From positions 46,366,066 through 46,430,065 of the forward strand of contig NC_080042.1 of NCBI RefSeq assembly GCF_012489685.1: DNA of 64,000 nt, written 5' to 3'. The notes beneath the pieces were generated by a model. The model worked only from the letters and a program-made list of their open reading frames with translations, did no database searches and was not told where the DNA came from. This document shows positions 9,125 through 19,981 of the stretch, in pieces. How positions within the stretch are numbered: the first letter of the stretch is position 1; each line of letters opens with the position of its first letter. A program made the position numbers and the translations under genes. This DNA is from Lotus japonicus. Taxonomy: Eukaryota > Streptophyta > Magnoliopsida > Fabales > Fabaceae.

Positions 9125-10090
9125 TGAATATATGGTCTATCATATTTTGAATGATAACAATTTTCAAGAGTTTAAGTGAAAGGGTTAATTATTTCATATG
9201 AATTATATTTCAGGAAATAACCTTCACATCCTCATCATCTGATAACTTAGTGCAAGACAAAACAGGAAGACACTCAAGGCAGACTACAATCAAAGAAAGT
9301 CAAAACATTCCAAACAAGACAAGAAAGGTCAAAGCTACAGAACAGACTACTCAACCAATGAGAAGTAAAATCTCCAAATTCGTCCGTACAAAAGAAGAGA
9401 AGAATGATCGAAGACAGAAGAACAATCAAAGCTTCAGGACAAACCATGCAAGAACTTTCATCTAAGTCGAAAATCTTCCTCAAGCAAGAAAGAACCAATC
9501 AAAAGAAAAGCTTAAGATTCAAAACCTTTAAACATCATCTGCTTCAAAGAGAGATATTCCTAAGAGTCAAATCTTCATATCCTACTCTCTATAGATCAAG
9601 AACACAAAGTATACCCCAGAGTCAAATCCTCAAACACTTTGTACTGCCCGAGCTTTGTAATTTCTACTATCCCTCTTATGAGAAGAGAACCCTGTAGAAC
9701 CAAATGATCTCGAAAAATATCTTAGGAAAACTCCTGCAAAATACTTGAACCTAGGAGAAGTCTTGTCTAATACTTGTTAGGAGAAGTCCTGTAGAATACT
9801 TGTTGGTAAGAGTCCTGTCGAATACTTGTTGGGAGAAGTCCTATCAAATAATTGGTGTAGGATAAGTCTTTGATACTTATTTAGTGGAAATCTTGGTTAA
9901 GCCAAAGACTGGACTTAGCCTCATCGTTTGTGGGTGAATCAGGATATATCGTTGTGTGCTTATTGTCTACTCTTTTACTTTTTATATCCATTACACCGAA
10001 CTATTGCAAAAATAATTTCATAAACTTATAATCGTTTGAAAAACTCAAGTTTTAACATAACACAATTCAAACCCCCCTTTCCTGTGTTAT
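9125..10090 (+). mobile_element. Decayed copia-type LTR, plus strand
   Basis: The segment separates two parts of the same minus-strand gag. It begins near a TGAAT...GATAACAA sequence typical of this LTR type and ends with ATTCAAACCCCCC, the same 3' LTR signature as the Sirevirus-like LTRs at 38280 and 40590. It carries a short tandem repeat (9727-9870) that recurs in reverse orientation at 20223-20345. No clear target duplication was found, so the ends are approximate. Confidence 0.55.
9727..9870 (+). repeat. Tandem repeat, about 30-bp unit
   Basis: Four to five diverged units contain TACTTGTTAGGAGAAGTCC or close variants. The same unit in reverse complement occurs in the LTR at 19982-20940, so the repeat is a family feature of this LTR. 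Confidence 0.7.
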
Positions 10091-10092
10091 TT

Positions 10093-10640
10093 TTTCCGAT
10101 ACTAGACGTGACGAATGTATCAAGATGCTTTGTTGGATCATTGTCTCCTACATACACCACAATAAAGATCGGCTTCTTGAAATCCTTTGGTATTTTGACC
10201 GATTTGATCTCTGTGCAAAAAGGCATATGCAACTTCGTGTACACTCCCACGTTCTGACCAGACTCTTCCTTGAGATCAACTGGTTCTCTCGCATAGCTAT
10301 CCGATGGTTCCACGGGCTTCCTCACGCGCTTCTAGAGGACGTTGTGATTCGGCGAACGGTTCGCTCGTTGTTGCTGGTTCAGATGCCGTGAGACGTGGAC
10401 AGACCGTTCCAATTGGTGTACCCTTCTCTTCGTCCTTTGGAGAAGCTATTTTCCAGTAGTCATCACAAATTCTTCTCGATTCTCGTCTTTCTAAGTAGAA
10501 CCTCTCTAAGTGTCTCGTTTTAGCGTGTTCCTCATGGATGGAGAAGCTTCTTCACGTTGTCGTCTAGTTTGAACTGTCATTGCTACTCCTTCAATTGATT
10601 GCTAAAAACCGTTTTAAGAGAATTTAGGTAAACTTAGAGG
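10093..10640 (-). pseudogene. gag: Gypsy gag N-terminal part of the older element
   Basis: The minus-strand frame 10026-10325 carries Ile-Pro-Lys-Asp-Phe-Lys-Lys-Pro...Asp-Asn-Asp-Pro-Thr-Lys-His-Leu-Asp-Thr-Phe, the start of the gypsy capsid region. The coding sequence stops being gag at about 10093, where the copia LTR begins. Upstream, to 10640, an Arg-rich N-terminal stretch is readable but broken by a stop. Confidence 0.65.
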
Positions 10641-10683
10641 AGAGATGAACGTATAGTTATCATTCCCCACAGACGACGCCAAT

Positions 10684-11130
10684 TGTCCTTCCCGGAATAG
10701 GGACTTCTTCTCTTGTCATGCTTCTTTTGTTGTGCTCGGTGGCCTGAGACTATCGTGGTGCTGGCCTCATGTGAAGGAGGAGTACCTACAGAAGACACTC
10801 TGATGCTCAAGTCAGTGAAAGAGCAAATAGAACATGAGTCTAAGAAGAACTCATAAATGCTAAGAATGAATAAAATGTTATATAAATGAATGGTATTACC
10901 TGTATTTATAGGTCAGGTGTGTATGTTCGGGGGCTCTACAAGTGTGAGAGAAGCCCTTTAAGTGGAGCTTTCGACTACACATTTGGTTTGGTGTCGTCGT
11001 CCTTAAGTGTACATCTCAGCCCTTTACTAGGTCGATCGTAGCCGAAGTCGTTTGTTCCTGAACCAAGTCATGCTGACCGACGACACGATGTTTGCTTAAA
11101 AGCATAACTCAATGAGGCGGCTGAGCCGGC
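10684..11130 (-). repeat. 5' LTR of the older gypsy element
   Basis: It begins TGTCCTTCCC on the plus strand directly beside the primer-binding-type site (10665-10683) and contains a minus-strand TATAAATA core at 10903-10910. A diverged copy lies at about 17010-17610. The outer edge is uncertain because I could not find the partner target duplication. Confidence 0.55.
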
Positions 11131-11623
11131 AACCGGAACACGGATTATGTGAAATGAGTTTGAAATCCAACAATAGTTTAATAACAATAAAAAACCAATT
11201 CAACCAAAATAAACAACTATTCTAACTGACATTTTACAGAATTGTATTTGTACTTTTAATTAATTATCATGATAACTGAATAAATTTGTAGTTTCTTTAC
11301 ACTTTGATATCTTTATGAAAGGATAAAGTGTAAAAAGAAAAAGAAAAAGGGCGAAGAAGTAGCAGGTATATCTACTAGTCGGTCGAGCTTTTGCTTTCTT
11401 CTCTTCTGATGGGCCTATATCATGGTGGGATCACAATGGATTTTGAACAACATTATTCCTCGTCTTGTGAAAAAAATGCATGCTGCATCATTTACTCATT
11501 TTAACTTTTGACCCGCGAATTGAATATTTCATGTAATAACTAATGTTGATAACCATGGCAATTGAGATGCCATTTAAGGATAAAAGTTGTTGATTCATAA
11601 TTACTCGGATTATCACTCTAATG
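11131..11623. other. Intergenic DNA upstream of the PADRE gene
   Basis: AT-rich single-copy-looking sequence with no coding region. It is likely distal promoter of the gene at 12111. I see no recognisable element. Confidence 0.3.
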
Positions 11624-11625
11624 TA

Positions 11626-11921
11626 CTCCCTCCGTTCCCTATTATAAGTCATATTTTTTGAAAAAAAATTGTTACAAAATATAAGTCACTTTCTAATATC
11701 TAGGAAGCATTAAATAATTTTTTCCAAGTTCACCCTCATATTTAATATGAAAGAGATGATAAACTTTAGAAGTATTAACTTGGAGAGAGAAAATCATAGG
11801 AAAGTAAATAAGGGTAATCTAGGAAAGTAAATCATTTTTTTTACAAATTTATTACTAGTAACTACTTTTCTTAATCTAAGAGAATTAGTTATTTGTGACT
11901 TATATATAGGAACGGAGGGAG
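11626..11921. mobile_element. Stowaway-type MITE with TA duplication
   Basis: 296 bp with terminal inverted repeats CTCCCTCCGTTCC and GGAACGGAGGGAG, flanked by TA at 11624-11625 and 11922-11923. The CTCCCTCCGT terminus and TA target are diagnostic of Stowaway (Tc1/mariner-derived) MITEs. It ends only 189 bp before the start codon of the gene at 12111. Confidence 0.9.
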
Positions 11922-12048
11922 TACTTCACAACTCACAAATATTTCCCTCCAAGAAGAATCCACCATAGAACATCTTTTTCTTTTCATTCCACAAAGTTTT
12001 CCCGCTCTTGAACGCCCTCCAAACAAGCAAACTAGTTACAAACTCTGC

Positions 12049-12057
12049 CATAAATAC
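12049..12057 (+). promoter_or_regulatory. Candidate TATA box of the PADRE gene
   Basis: CATAAATAC lies about 60 bp before the ATG at 12111, a usual distance for a plant gene with a short leader. It lies between the MITE and the gene. Confidence 0.4.
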
Positions 12058-12110
12058 AGATGAAGAGAATCACCAATTACAACATAATTCACTGGGATTC
12101 CTAGTCCAAA

Positions 12111-12815
12111 ATGGGAAACTGCTTGTGGGGTGGCATGTCTGATCCAGAAACAGTGATCAAAGTAACAACATCAAACGGTGGTATCATGGAATTCTATGCC
12201 CCGGTTACCGTCAGTTCCATCACCGACGAGTTCCCGGACCATGGCATATTCCCAAGAAATGACCTCTTCTGTAAACCCCTATGCCAATTTGATGAATTGG
12301 TGGCAGGGCAATCATACCATTTACTGCCACTCATCAACTTTTCTGATCATCCCTCAGCCTCTGGCAATGCCAGCAGCGTCGGCGGTTGTGGCGGTGGGGC
12401 AATTGTCCATGCTCGGTCCCACAGTGTTCCTAGTCCTAGAATCTGCTACCCTGCTCCATATAGAATGTCCTTGGACTACCAGCACTATCAAGGTGTGGGG
12501 TTGCTCAAGAGAAACTCAACAGAAGCTTTATCTTGCAGGGTTACTAACACTAGTAATAACAGTGGCAAAAAGAGGAGGACTGGTAGAAGCAAAAGCAAGT
12601 TCTGGAAAGTGAAGCTGGTGATAACCCCAGAACAGTTGCTGGAGATTTTGTCACAAGAATCACGCACCAAAGAGCTGGTAGAGAGTGTGAGGATTGTAGC
12701 CAAATGTGGAGTTTCTGCTGTTGGCTTTTCAGCTGTAACAAGCATAGTTTCTGACCAGTGGAGCCTATCCAGCAGTGGTAGGAGTGCTCCCTCTAAGATC
12801 GATGCCTTAGTATAA
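12111..12815 (+). CDS. PADRE (DUF4228) family protein, intronless
   Basis: A 234-residue protein starting Met-Gly-Asn-Cys, which fits N-terminal myristoylation and possible palmitoylation, so probably membrane-anchored at the cytosolic face. Residues about 12-65 (Val-Ile-Lys-Val-Thr-Thr-Ser-Asn-Gly-Gly... then Pro-Leu-Cys-x-Phe-Asp-Glu-Leu and Tyr-His-Leu-Leu-Pro) match the conserved start of the DUF4228/PADRE family, known from genes induced by pathogens and abiotic stress. The middle is low-complexity (Ser/Gly/Asn) with a basic block at about 160-170. The C-terminal third holds a Thr-Pro-Glu-Gln-Leu-Leu-Glu-Ile-Leu segment typical of the family. Biochemical activity is unknown for the family. 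Frame and start are clear; no close neighbour shares its strand. Confidence 0.88.
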   Translation: MGNCLWGGMSDPETVIKVTTSNGGIMEFYAPVTVSSITDEFPDHGIFPRNDLFCKPLCQFDELVAGQSYHLLPLINFSDHPSASGNASSVGGCGGGAIVHARSHSVPSPRICYPAPYRMSLDYQHYQGVGLLKRNSTEALSCRVTNTSNNSGKKRRTGRSKSKFWKVKLVITPEQLLEILSQESRTKELVESVRIVAKCGVSAVGFSAVTSIVSDQWSLSSSGRSAPSKIDALV

Positions 12816-12863
12816 GCGTCCGGCAAGTTAGTGCCTAAAAGAAAAGATACTCATGGGATCTCT

Positions 12864-12962
12864 AATTGTGTCAAAAGTCAGTCAGGTTAGTCATGGTTAG
12901 TCACACATGACTGACGTTTTATCTGGCCGTATGAACAAACTTCACTGACATTTTGCACAATT
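12864..12962. mobile_element. Small MITE in the 3' region of the PADRE gene
   Basis: A 99-bp segment with inverted ends AATTGTGTCAAAAGTCAGT and (reverse complement of the right end) AATTGTGCAAAATGTCAGTG. It starts 48 bp after the stop codon, so it is probably in the 3' UTR. The superfamily is not clear; a 3-bp TCT/AGA-type flank is only suggestive. Confidence 0.55.
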
Positions 12963-13222
12963 AGACCGCATAGTATATTCTTAATGTTAGGACAAACCTC
13001 TCTGCTTACACTTTCAAGAAGGGACCAAAATTCACTCCTATTTTATTTTTCATTACCATCCTGCTTATTTTACTGATTTGGTTTCGTTACCCAAAAATTA
13101 GATTCATCGGACATCTGTATAATCTCTGCCTTAGTTGTGGATGGTGCCATGTCCAAGTCCAAGGCACATGTTTGTAAGAGTATATTTTGTTTTTATCACT
13201 CTTTATTTGCACTGCAGTTTTG

Positions 13223-13660
13223 CACTACTAGAAATTTATTTATTACTAAGCAAAATTCGTAAAAAATTGATTTCCTGTAAAATATTTTACGAATTTTAAG
13301 TGTCTAGCAAATACTTTCTTGGATAATACTTTCTGTGAATCTTTAAAATCACAGAAAATTTTTGCGCATTTTTCAGCGGAATTTTCATAGGTAAGCCTTA
13401 CTTCGCAGGCAAAATTAGAAGAAAACATTAAGGTAATTCGCACCAAAACTTTAGTAGGTGAAATCGCAGGTAACTCTTGCAGTTGCAGCTACTTTCGCAG
13501 CAAAGGCTTTTGCAATTAGTTTACAGCAAACTTTACAGGTAAATGTGCAGGCAAATTTTACACAAGTAGTTTTGCCAATGAATGTGAAAGAAATTATTAC
13601 AAATAATTTTTAATAACAGAAAATAGAATTTCACAATAAATTTTCATAATATAAGCAAAA
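13223..13660 (+). mobile_element. CACTA transposon terminus with subterminal repeats
   Basis: The sequence CACTACTAGAAA at 13223 is the typical CACTA (En/Spm-like) terminal repeat. It is followed by about 400 bp of short repeats around CGCAGGTAA/GCAGGCAAA and AAATTCGTAAAA-type words, as expected for subterminal transposase-binding regions. I did not find the opposite end in the window, so this is a truncated copy. Confidence 0.55.
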
Positions 13661-13943
13661 ACCAGAGAAATTATGGAACTGGAATCAGACTTGAGTTGAT
13701 AAGAATAGAGCCCATATAAATTGAGATTAGGTTAAACTAATGGGAAGTGGTGTAAAAGCTCATATGAAATTATGAAAGCATCAAAGCCTCTCATAGAAGA
13801 AGTAACCCAATCACCTCTTAATTTACTTTTCACCAAGTAATGCTTATAAGCTTCTTTCTTCCTCGGAAAGGTAATGCTTCAATTCCCTGAGACTTTCTGT
13901 AAGCAGTTCCAGTCTTGAGCCTTTCACAACTGGTGTAGTACTC

Positions 13944-14065
13944 CACAAAAGTGCAGCCAGGTGCACAAAGCAGAGCATACGCAGGGTCCGGGAAAGGTCC
14001 CATCATCTGGCATATTATGAGCAGCGTTACCCTGTTTTTAACACAAGAGGTTGTTTTGGTGTCAG
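13944..14065 (-). mobile_element. tRNA-derived SINE fragment (TS-like), minus strand
   Basis: The plus strand shows GCAGCCAGGTGCACAAAGC, then GCAGGGTCCGGGAAAGGTCCC, then GCGTTACCCTG. This series is the reverse complement of the body and tail of the TS-type SINEs common in eudicots (recognised from memory). The tRNA-like head with its A and B boxes is missing or decayed at the right end. Confidence 0.5.
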
Positions 14066-14074
14066 TACTCCATA

Positions 14075-16060
14075 AAGTTTACAAAAATGGTTTTCTTAAA
14101 TATCAACCATGAGAAAAAAAACTATTACAAAACTGTAGTATTTAAAGTTGACTATGAAAAAGCCTATGATTCAGTGAGTTGGGAATTCTTGGAATACATG
14201 ATGAACAGAATGAATTTCAATAAAAGATGGATTAAATGGATCATGAGCTGCATTAAGTCTGCATCAGTGTCAGTATTGGTGAATGGCAGCCCCTGTGAGG
14301 AATTTAGCATGGGGAAGGGTCTTCGCCAAGGGGATCCCTTGGCCCCGTTCCTGTTCCTAATTGTAGCAGAAGGATTATCTGGTCTCTTTAACCAAGCTGT
14401 CAGACTGGGAAAATTTGTGGGGTTTGCACTGGGTGAACAATCTGAGCTTGTAATCTCCATGCTCCAATTTGCTGATGATACGGTATTTGTAGGGGAGGCA
14501 ACTCCACAAAATGTTGCAACCATGAAATGTGTGTTACGGTGCTTTGAATTAATATCAGGATTAAAAGTAAATTTCCACAAAAGCAAATTGGCTGGGGTGG
14601 CAGTGGATAGAAATTGTCTTGGCAGGTTTGCTGCTGTGCTCCATTGTAAGATAATGTGCATCCCATTTATTTACTTGGGTATTCCAGTGGGAGGAAAATC
14701 AAGTAGCTTGGCACTGTGGGATCCAATTGTTAATAAGTTGAGGGGAAGGTTGTCAGCTTGGAAGCAGAAACATATTTCTTTTGGGAGGAGAATTTGCCTC
14801 ATACAGAGTGTGCTCTCTGCACTACCATTGTTCTATCTCTCATTCTTTAAAGTTCCTGCTGGTGTGCTCCGTATTTGTACTGGGATTATGAGGAACTTTC
14901 TTTGGGGCGGTGTGGATATGGGGAATAAAATTGCGTGGGTAAAATGGTCAGAGGTGTGCAAGCCTAAGGATCATGGTGGACTGGGAATCAAAGATTGGCG
15001 TCTGTTTAATTTGTCCCTCCTTGGTAAATGGAATTGGCGTTTTTTAACAGAACCACATAGCCTATGGTGTAGAGTGATAAAGGCACGGGGAGATAAATAT
15101 GGGGATTCACCATGGTGGAGAGATGCCAAGGCCAGTTGTATTTCTGAAGGGTGGAATTGGTTTGAAACTTGTATACAGAAAACAGTGCTTGAGGGAGATG
15201 CTACTAAGTTCTGGTCTGAGAACTGGCTTGGGAATGGATCTCTTGACCTTCGTTATCGGAGACTATATAATCTCTCACAGCAAAAACGTGAAAATGTCAA
15301 GAATATGGGCCATTGGTTAAATGGGGAGTGGGAATGGGTGTTCAAATGGAGGAGAGGGCTGAGAGGGCGAGAAGTGGGGTGGTTAGAGGCGATGTTGGGG
15401 GAGTTGAGGACAAAATGTTTAACAGAGGGTAGGCGGGACAGGTGGACTTGGAGGCAGGATGGGGAGGGGATTTATACAGTTAACTCTTCTTATTTATTTT
15501 TGCAGGCTCAAAACTTGGAGGAAGAAGACCCAGTGTTGAAACTGGTTTGGTCAGCACCAGTCCCCTCTAATGTCAAAGCATTCATTTGGCGTTTACTGAA
15601 GGATAGAATCCAAACCAGGGACAACCTTTGCAAGAGGCAGGTTCTGACAAGGGGAGAGGGGTCTACATGCCCGTTATGTCGACAAGAGGAGGAAACAAGT
15701 ATGCATTTATTCTCCAGATGTGCTGTTTCAAATCCAGTTTGGTATGCTTGCTTTGCCTGGCTTGGTGTCTTCTCGGCTGTGGCGGCCTCACCACGGGATC
15801 AGATGTTGCAATTCCCATTCTTTGGCATTAACAAAAATCAGAAGGCAGGAGAAATTGCCATTTGGATGGCACTGGTGTGGTCTATTTGGTTGACAAGGAA
15901 CAAGGTAATTTTTCAGGGGGGGTGCCTTTGATCCTAACCAGATTCTAGAATTGGCTCAGTTGAGAGCATGCAGTGGCTGAGAGCAAAGGTGGATGGCTTT
16001 ATGTATTCATGGTTTGAGTGGAAGGAGAATCCAGGGGTATGCATTCTTTCTTTATAGTGG
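14075..16060 (+). pseudogene. LINE reverse transcriptase, truncated and frameshifted
   Basis: The open frame runs to 15931 and reads from the middle of the RT domain. It starts at the Phe-Lys-Val-Asp-Tyr-Glu-Lys-Ala-Tyr-Asp block (first catalytic Asp), then Gly-Leu-Arg-Gln-Gly-Asp-Pro-Leu-Ala-Pro, then the Phe-Ala-Asp-Asp-Thr catalytic pair near 14470, then Tyr-Leu-Gly-Ile-Pro-Val-Gly. After a long connection region comes the zf-RVT Cys/His finger (Cys-Pro-Leu-Cys...His-Leu-Phe-Ser-Arg-Cys, near 15670-15720). A run of seven G at 15916-15922 gives a +1 shift; the natural continuation is readable in the next frame to about 16060, with another small indel. The endonuclease is missing. Not functional. 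Confidence 0.85.
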
Positions 16061-16397
16061 TTGGACATACTATATGGATGTTGGGGCGTGTTATGTATGA
16101 TGGTGGCACACAATATTGCTGCGGTTTGTTAATGGGATGGTATGGAGGCAATAAATCAGCGGTGGATCTTTGCTGCTAGATTTCTAGGAATAGGCTGTGA
16201 AGACACAATAATTTGTAGCCTTTTTGCGGGGTGTCTTCATGTATTTTTCATTTTCTGGTTTACTGTTTTCTCCCTATTGTACCTTTGTTCTCTGTTTTTT
16301 GACAGATTTTTCTCTCATTGTATTTGGGTTAGCACCCCTTGTGCTGGTTAAATGCAATGTGTTGGCTTATCAAAAAAAAAAGAAGAAAATAAAAAAT
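14075..16397 (+). mobile_element. 5'-truncated L1-type LINE
   Basis: Contains the reverse transcriptase and zinc-finger parts of a plant L1 ORF2 and ends in an A-rich tail (16370-16397). The endonuclease domain and ORF1 are absent, the usual result of incomplete reverse transcription. The exact 5' edge and target duplication are unclear. Confidence 0.85.
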
Positions 16398-17009
16398 GTT
16401 AATATAGCCTACCTTGATTCCTTTAATTATTTCAAGCAACCTTTTTAAGACCTCAAGTCCTCAACAACAATCTTCGAAAAATTCTACAATTACAATAGTA
16501 TGAAGAGCCTGAAATATTAGGATTCAAAATGTTCTGGTGTCACTATATATGGAGCGATGATCCTCATAATGTTATAAGAATTCATGTGAGGTGCACAAAC
16601 ATTTGATCTAGAATATTTATTCATGCATAGCCAAGCATATTACAATTAAGTTCTATTCTACTATCAAAAGAAAGGGTCTTAGATGGATGGTACCTATTTC
16701 GATGATTCTCACTTGAGCATTGACCTTGCCTTGTGCTCCTTTGTCTGCTCAGCCCTTATGTATCAAAAGTCTGCTCCTTTTACCTTTGGAAGTCATTGTT
16801 GATCTGACTTACTAGCTGTGTAGAATGTTGTTGATAAGAGTGAAGGTTCATCAAACGATAGATCCGTTTATCAGATGAAATCTTTTGCTCTTGAAGTGTC
16901 AGGCGAGATGAGCTTTTGTTGCTTATCTTCAAGATATTTACGTTGAAGAGGATTTCGGCTGTGTTTTATCTCCTTTGCCAGATTTGATATGATGATTAGA
17001 GTAGTATTA
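16398..17009. other. Unassigned DNA, no gene seen
   Basis: AT-rich sequence between the LINE tail and a gypsy LTR. A short minus-strand frame at 16871-17146 overlaps the LTR edge and shows no recognisable domain. Confidence 0.3.
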
Positions 17010-17610
17010 ATTCTTCCCAGATCGTGGGTGGCCTGAGAATGCAATGGTGCTGGCCTCGAGCGTATGAGGAGTATCTGCAAGACACCAAGTGCATATCGAC
17101 GCCACATCTTAACCAAAAACCTTGAGGCATTGGTATTATGGGTCACATCTCTTATAAAGTCTTCTCCTCACCCATACTTTACCAATGTGAGACTCCAACT
17201 CACACTTGAATTCTAAAGACACTCCGACGCTCAAGTCAGTGAATGAGCAAAGAGGGAATCCATGAGTCTTAGAAGAACTCAGTAAATGCTAAGAATGAAT
17301 AGCATGTTACATAAATGAACTAAGGAACTTGTATTTATAAGCTCAATGTCCATGTTCGGAGTCCCTACAAGTGTGTGGGAAGTTCTTTAAGTGGAGTTTC
17401 CCAGTGCATAGTTGACTCAGTGCCTTTGTGCTTAAGTATTTCATCTCATCCCTGTGTAAGGCCGCTCATACAGGTGTGGTGTTACTCCTAAAATAGGTTG
17501 CGCTGGAAGCCCCTGTGGTGCTTTCTTAAGAGAAAAAACTTGTAGGCCGACTGCAACGCCGTCGAGTCATATGGCTTAAGAGCCGACCGAAACACGATCC
17601 CTGCAGATCG
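17010..17610 (-). mobile_element. Second copy of the older gypsy LTR family
   Basis: About 350 bp align with 10735-11080: the block GGTGGCCTGAGA...GTGCTGGCCTC, then CTCAAGTCAGTGAA, then AAATGCTAAGAATGAATA, then the TATA region (minus-strand TATAAATA at 17332-17339). Relative to the other copy it carries an extra segment of about 110 bp (17098-17205) flanked by an AGACAC-type word. Ends are approximate; it may be a solo LTR. Confidence 0.5.
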
Positions 17611-18314
17611 GCATGTCATTATTGGCATGTCAACTTTATGCACCTCTTCAGATCCTTTCGCAGTGCTTGAGATCTCTCCAAACACTACTTGTTGGAAGTT
17701 TAGGTAGTAACCAACAATGTAATGCCTCGATTTATCAAGGGTTACTTTAATAACCTTTTTCAAACATGTGGGCGAATTTTTGCCGAAAATTAAGACTTTA
17801 ATAAATGTAAACTTCAACAATGATAGAAATAACTGAATAACCTCATTTATTTAGTTTTTCAAAACTTGGGATTACAATGGTTTCTTTTCAAAATTTAAAG
17901 CATAAAGTAAATTACCGTTCGACCGCCCCCGAGCCAACACAAGAAGAAGGTCTCTAGGTTAGCTTTGACCACTATAAGCAAACTCAGCTCACACCAAAAC
18001 AGACTCGTCACACAACCCAAACCCAACTCATAAAACTCGAGCAGCAAGGGCTTCCTCCGTGGTATGGATTAAATAGTCTCCTACTGAGGAGGGAAAATCC
18101 CGGTTGGAAACCTCCTCGGTGACCCTATCAACATCAACTACACTGGTAGTGTTAAACGAGATGGAGGCATATCTCTTTTGTTTTCCTTTTTAAGTTCTGT
18201 TCAAATATGAATCCTTTCATTCTTTAGATGATTGCAAGAGCATAGAAACTACCATTGATTTGGATGCCTTAGACGATTCTAAACGTCCTTGCTCCTACGA
18301 TAAAGTAATGTCTA
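17611..18314. other. Unassigned repeat-like DNA
   Basis: No gene is supported. The minus-strand frame at 17488-17820 has no known motif and covers the edge of the LTR. Confidence 0.25.
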
Positions 18315-18460
18315 AGATAATGGTTGATATAGATGCAAGGTGCAAGGTGATTACACGAGCATTGGTTGATATAGATGCAAGGTGTGTGGTGATAACGTGC
18401 GGGCATTGGTTGGCGTTGATGCAAGGTGCGTGGTTATGTCGATGGCTGATGAACTTCCGG
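18315..18460 (+). repeat. Tandem repeat, about 50-bp unit, three diverged copies
   Basis: The word TTGGTTGATATAGATGCAAG or a variant recurs near 18322, 18363 and 18405, each followed by GTG(C/T)(A/G)(A/T)GGTGAT-like sequence. The repeats happen to keep one frame open but show no protein signature. Confidence 0.55.
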
Positions 18461-18714
18461 GGAAAGCCAACATGGAAGTTGCACCATAAATTCTCAGCAA
18501 GGTTTCGGCATGTGGAAATTCTTAGAATGGTTTAGTTCCAAGTGAAGAAAATTCTTGGGATGGTTTAGTTTCAAGTGTAGTGTACTCTTTTATGGTGGAG
18601 TATGATAATTTAATTTTTCGGTATATAGACAATATAAATTATGTTTGTCAATGAAGACAATGATTGTCGGTGTAGACAATGAAGACTGTAGACCATTACA
18701 ATCAAGGCAGAGAT

Positions 18715-19221
18715 TGTTGGGGTTGATTGCAATGTAAGTCTCACATTGCTAATGAAGGAGAAAAAAGATCAAGTTATGCATCTTGGAGAAGTCCCACATC
18801 GCTTAGATTAGTGAGGAATGGGAGAGTCCTAGACTATATATAGGGATCTCAAGATCCTTGTTTCAACACACCAAAAACACCAAGCAGTAGCACCTGAAAA
18901 CACTTTAAGTTTATATTTGTGTTTTCTTTTTCTCTAATGCTCTTGTTTAGAGCATTGTGAGATGTAGTTCAAATATTTACTTTGGAGAGTGTGGGTGTAC
19001 TGGGGTCATGGGGTGGTTGGGAGTGAATTCTATGTGTTGTAATAATTTTCACATAGTGTTTATTCTCTGGTTGTCGGTTTTGACAACGACCGTGGTTTTT
19101 TCTCTGGTTTTGACTACAGTCGTGGTTTTTTCTCCGGTTTTGGAGTTTCCACGTTATATTCTTGTGTTGTTGATTGCGCTACTGGTTTATTTTACTTCTT
19201 CAGTTGTGTTATTTCCTAACA
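18715..19221 (+). mobile_element. LTR-like sequence, about 507 bp
   Basis: It starts TGTTGGGGTTGATTG and ends TTTCCTAACA. An AAGTCCCACATCGC-type block precedes a TATA core (CTATATATAGGG, about 18832-18843), a layout common in copia-type LTRs. No 5-bp duplication and no primer site were found, so the exact ends are uncertain. Confidence 0.4.
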
Positions 19222-19968
19222 TACTAAGTGTCATTGTGCTTAATTAATCAAATATACTTCAGATGAGAGTGCATTTCACCTCTCTGTGCTCACAGTCATG
19301 TGACATGAATTGTTAGGGTCTCAGTCTTCTAACTCGTCTCGAGTTACGATTACTCTGAGGCAATTCTTGTCATTGTTAGGAGAGTTAATAAGATAACTTT
19401 CTTTCGGAGCTCTAGGTATCTAATGTGTTATGACGACTGAGTCCTTGGTACTTGTTATTGGCACTGTCCCTATTGGGTCTCAGCCAACTTCACTGCACAT
19501 GAATCGATAACAAGCATGCACACACATACATACACACATACACTCATGATATATGACAGTGTAGTCTCGATACTAATACTAAAGTATCGAATGTAACATT
19601 GTTACCTGGTCGGCGATAGTGCGGGATGTTACAGTTGTCAACCCTGTTGTTCTCGGTTGGGCTCAAGGCATCAATAAGACACAAATTTGCACTAGAATTG
19701 TATTGGTTTTGCAAGCGTTGCTCATCATGCCATCAATCTCTAGGAAGAGGTTGTTGAGTGGTTGCGTCATTAGGAACATAGTTTCCATTGCTTACAATGC
19801 CCCATATTCTGTAACTTGCAGACTCTATATATAGCCTTATACTCTTCTTCCATTGAGGGTAACCCGCCAAAGTATGGTAGCTTGGATCATTGGTAGCCCA
19901 TATTTATGGCTTTCAGCCATGGATCTTTACTCTTTCAGTTGTTAAGATGTTATAAACCCCAAAGACTA
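19222..19968 (-). other. Decayed interior next to a copia primer-binding site
   Basis: This stretch lies inside, in minus-strand sense, of the primer-binding site at 19969-19980 and would be leader and gag of that element. No frame is readable for long. A CA-dinucleotide-rich patch lies at about 19515-19545. Confidence 0.3.
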
Positions 19969-19980
19969 GCTATGATACCA
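19969..19980 (-). promoter_or_regulatory. Copia primer-binding site (tRNA-Met type)
   Basis: The minus strand reads TGGTATCATAGC, one base away from TGGTATCAGAGC, the site complementary to plant initiator-Met tRNA used by Ty1/copia elements. It lies next to the LTR at 19982-20940. Confidence 0.6.
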
Positions 19981-19981
19981 A

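Larger units (their letters stand above)
1..11130 (-). mobile_element. Old Ty3/gypsy element, minus strand, 5' part
   Basis: Reading leftwards on the minus strand, the parts appear in retroelement order: a 5' LTR (about 10684-11130), a primer-binding-type site, gag N-terminal half (10093-10640), gag middle (8745-9120), then after a nested element (2118-8739) gag again (1700-2112), the gag C-terminal half and a protease remnant (603-1659). The pol remainder would lie left of the window. Continuity across the nested element is supported by its 5-bp target duplication and by matching gag sequence on both sides. All reading frames are broken, so this is a dead copy. The outer LTR boundary is approximate. 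Confidence 0.6.

Noticed and set aside
12178..12612. Second 144-codon ORF inside the PADRE gene, and minus-strand ORFs at 12488-12826
   Set aside because: Shadows of the real frame; no family similarity.
14164..14661. Minus-strand 165-codon ORF
   Set aside because: Lies wholly opposite the LINE reverse transcriptase and has no motif of its own.
17488..17820. 110-codon minus-strand ORF as a gene
   Set aside because: No recognisable motif and it overlaps the edge of a gypsy LTR copy.
18315..18460. CRISPR-like direct repeats
   Set aside because: Repeats are adjacent without unique spacers, differ from each other and lie in plant nuclear DNA.
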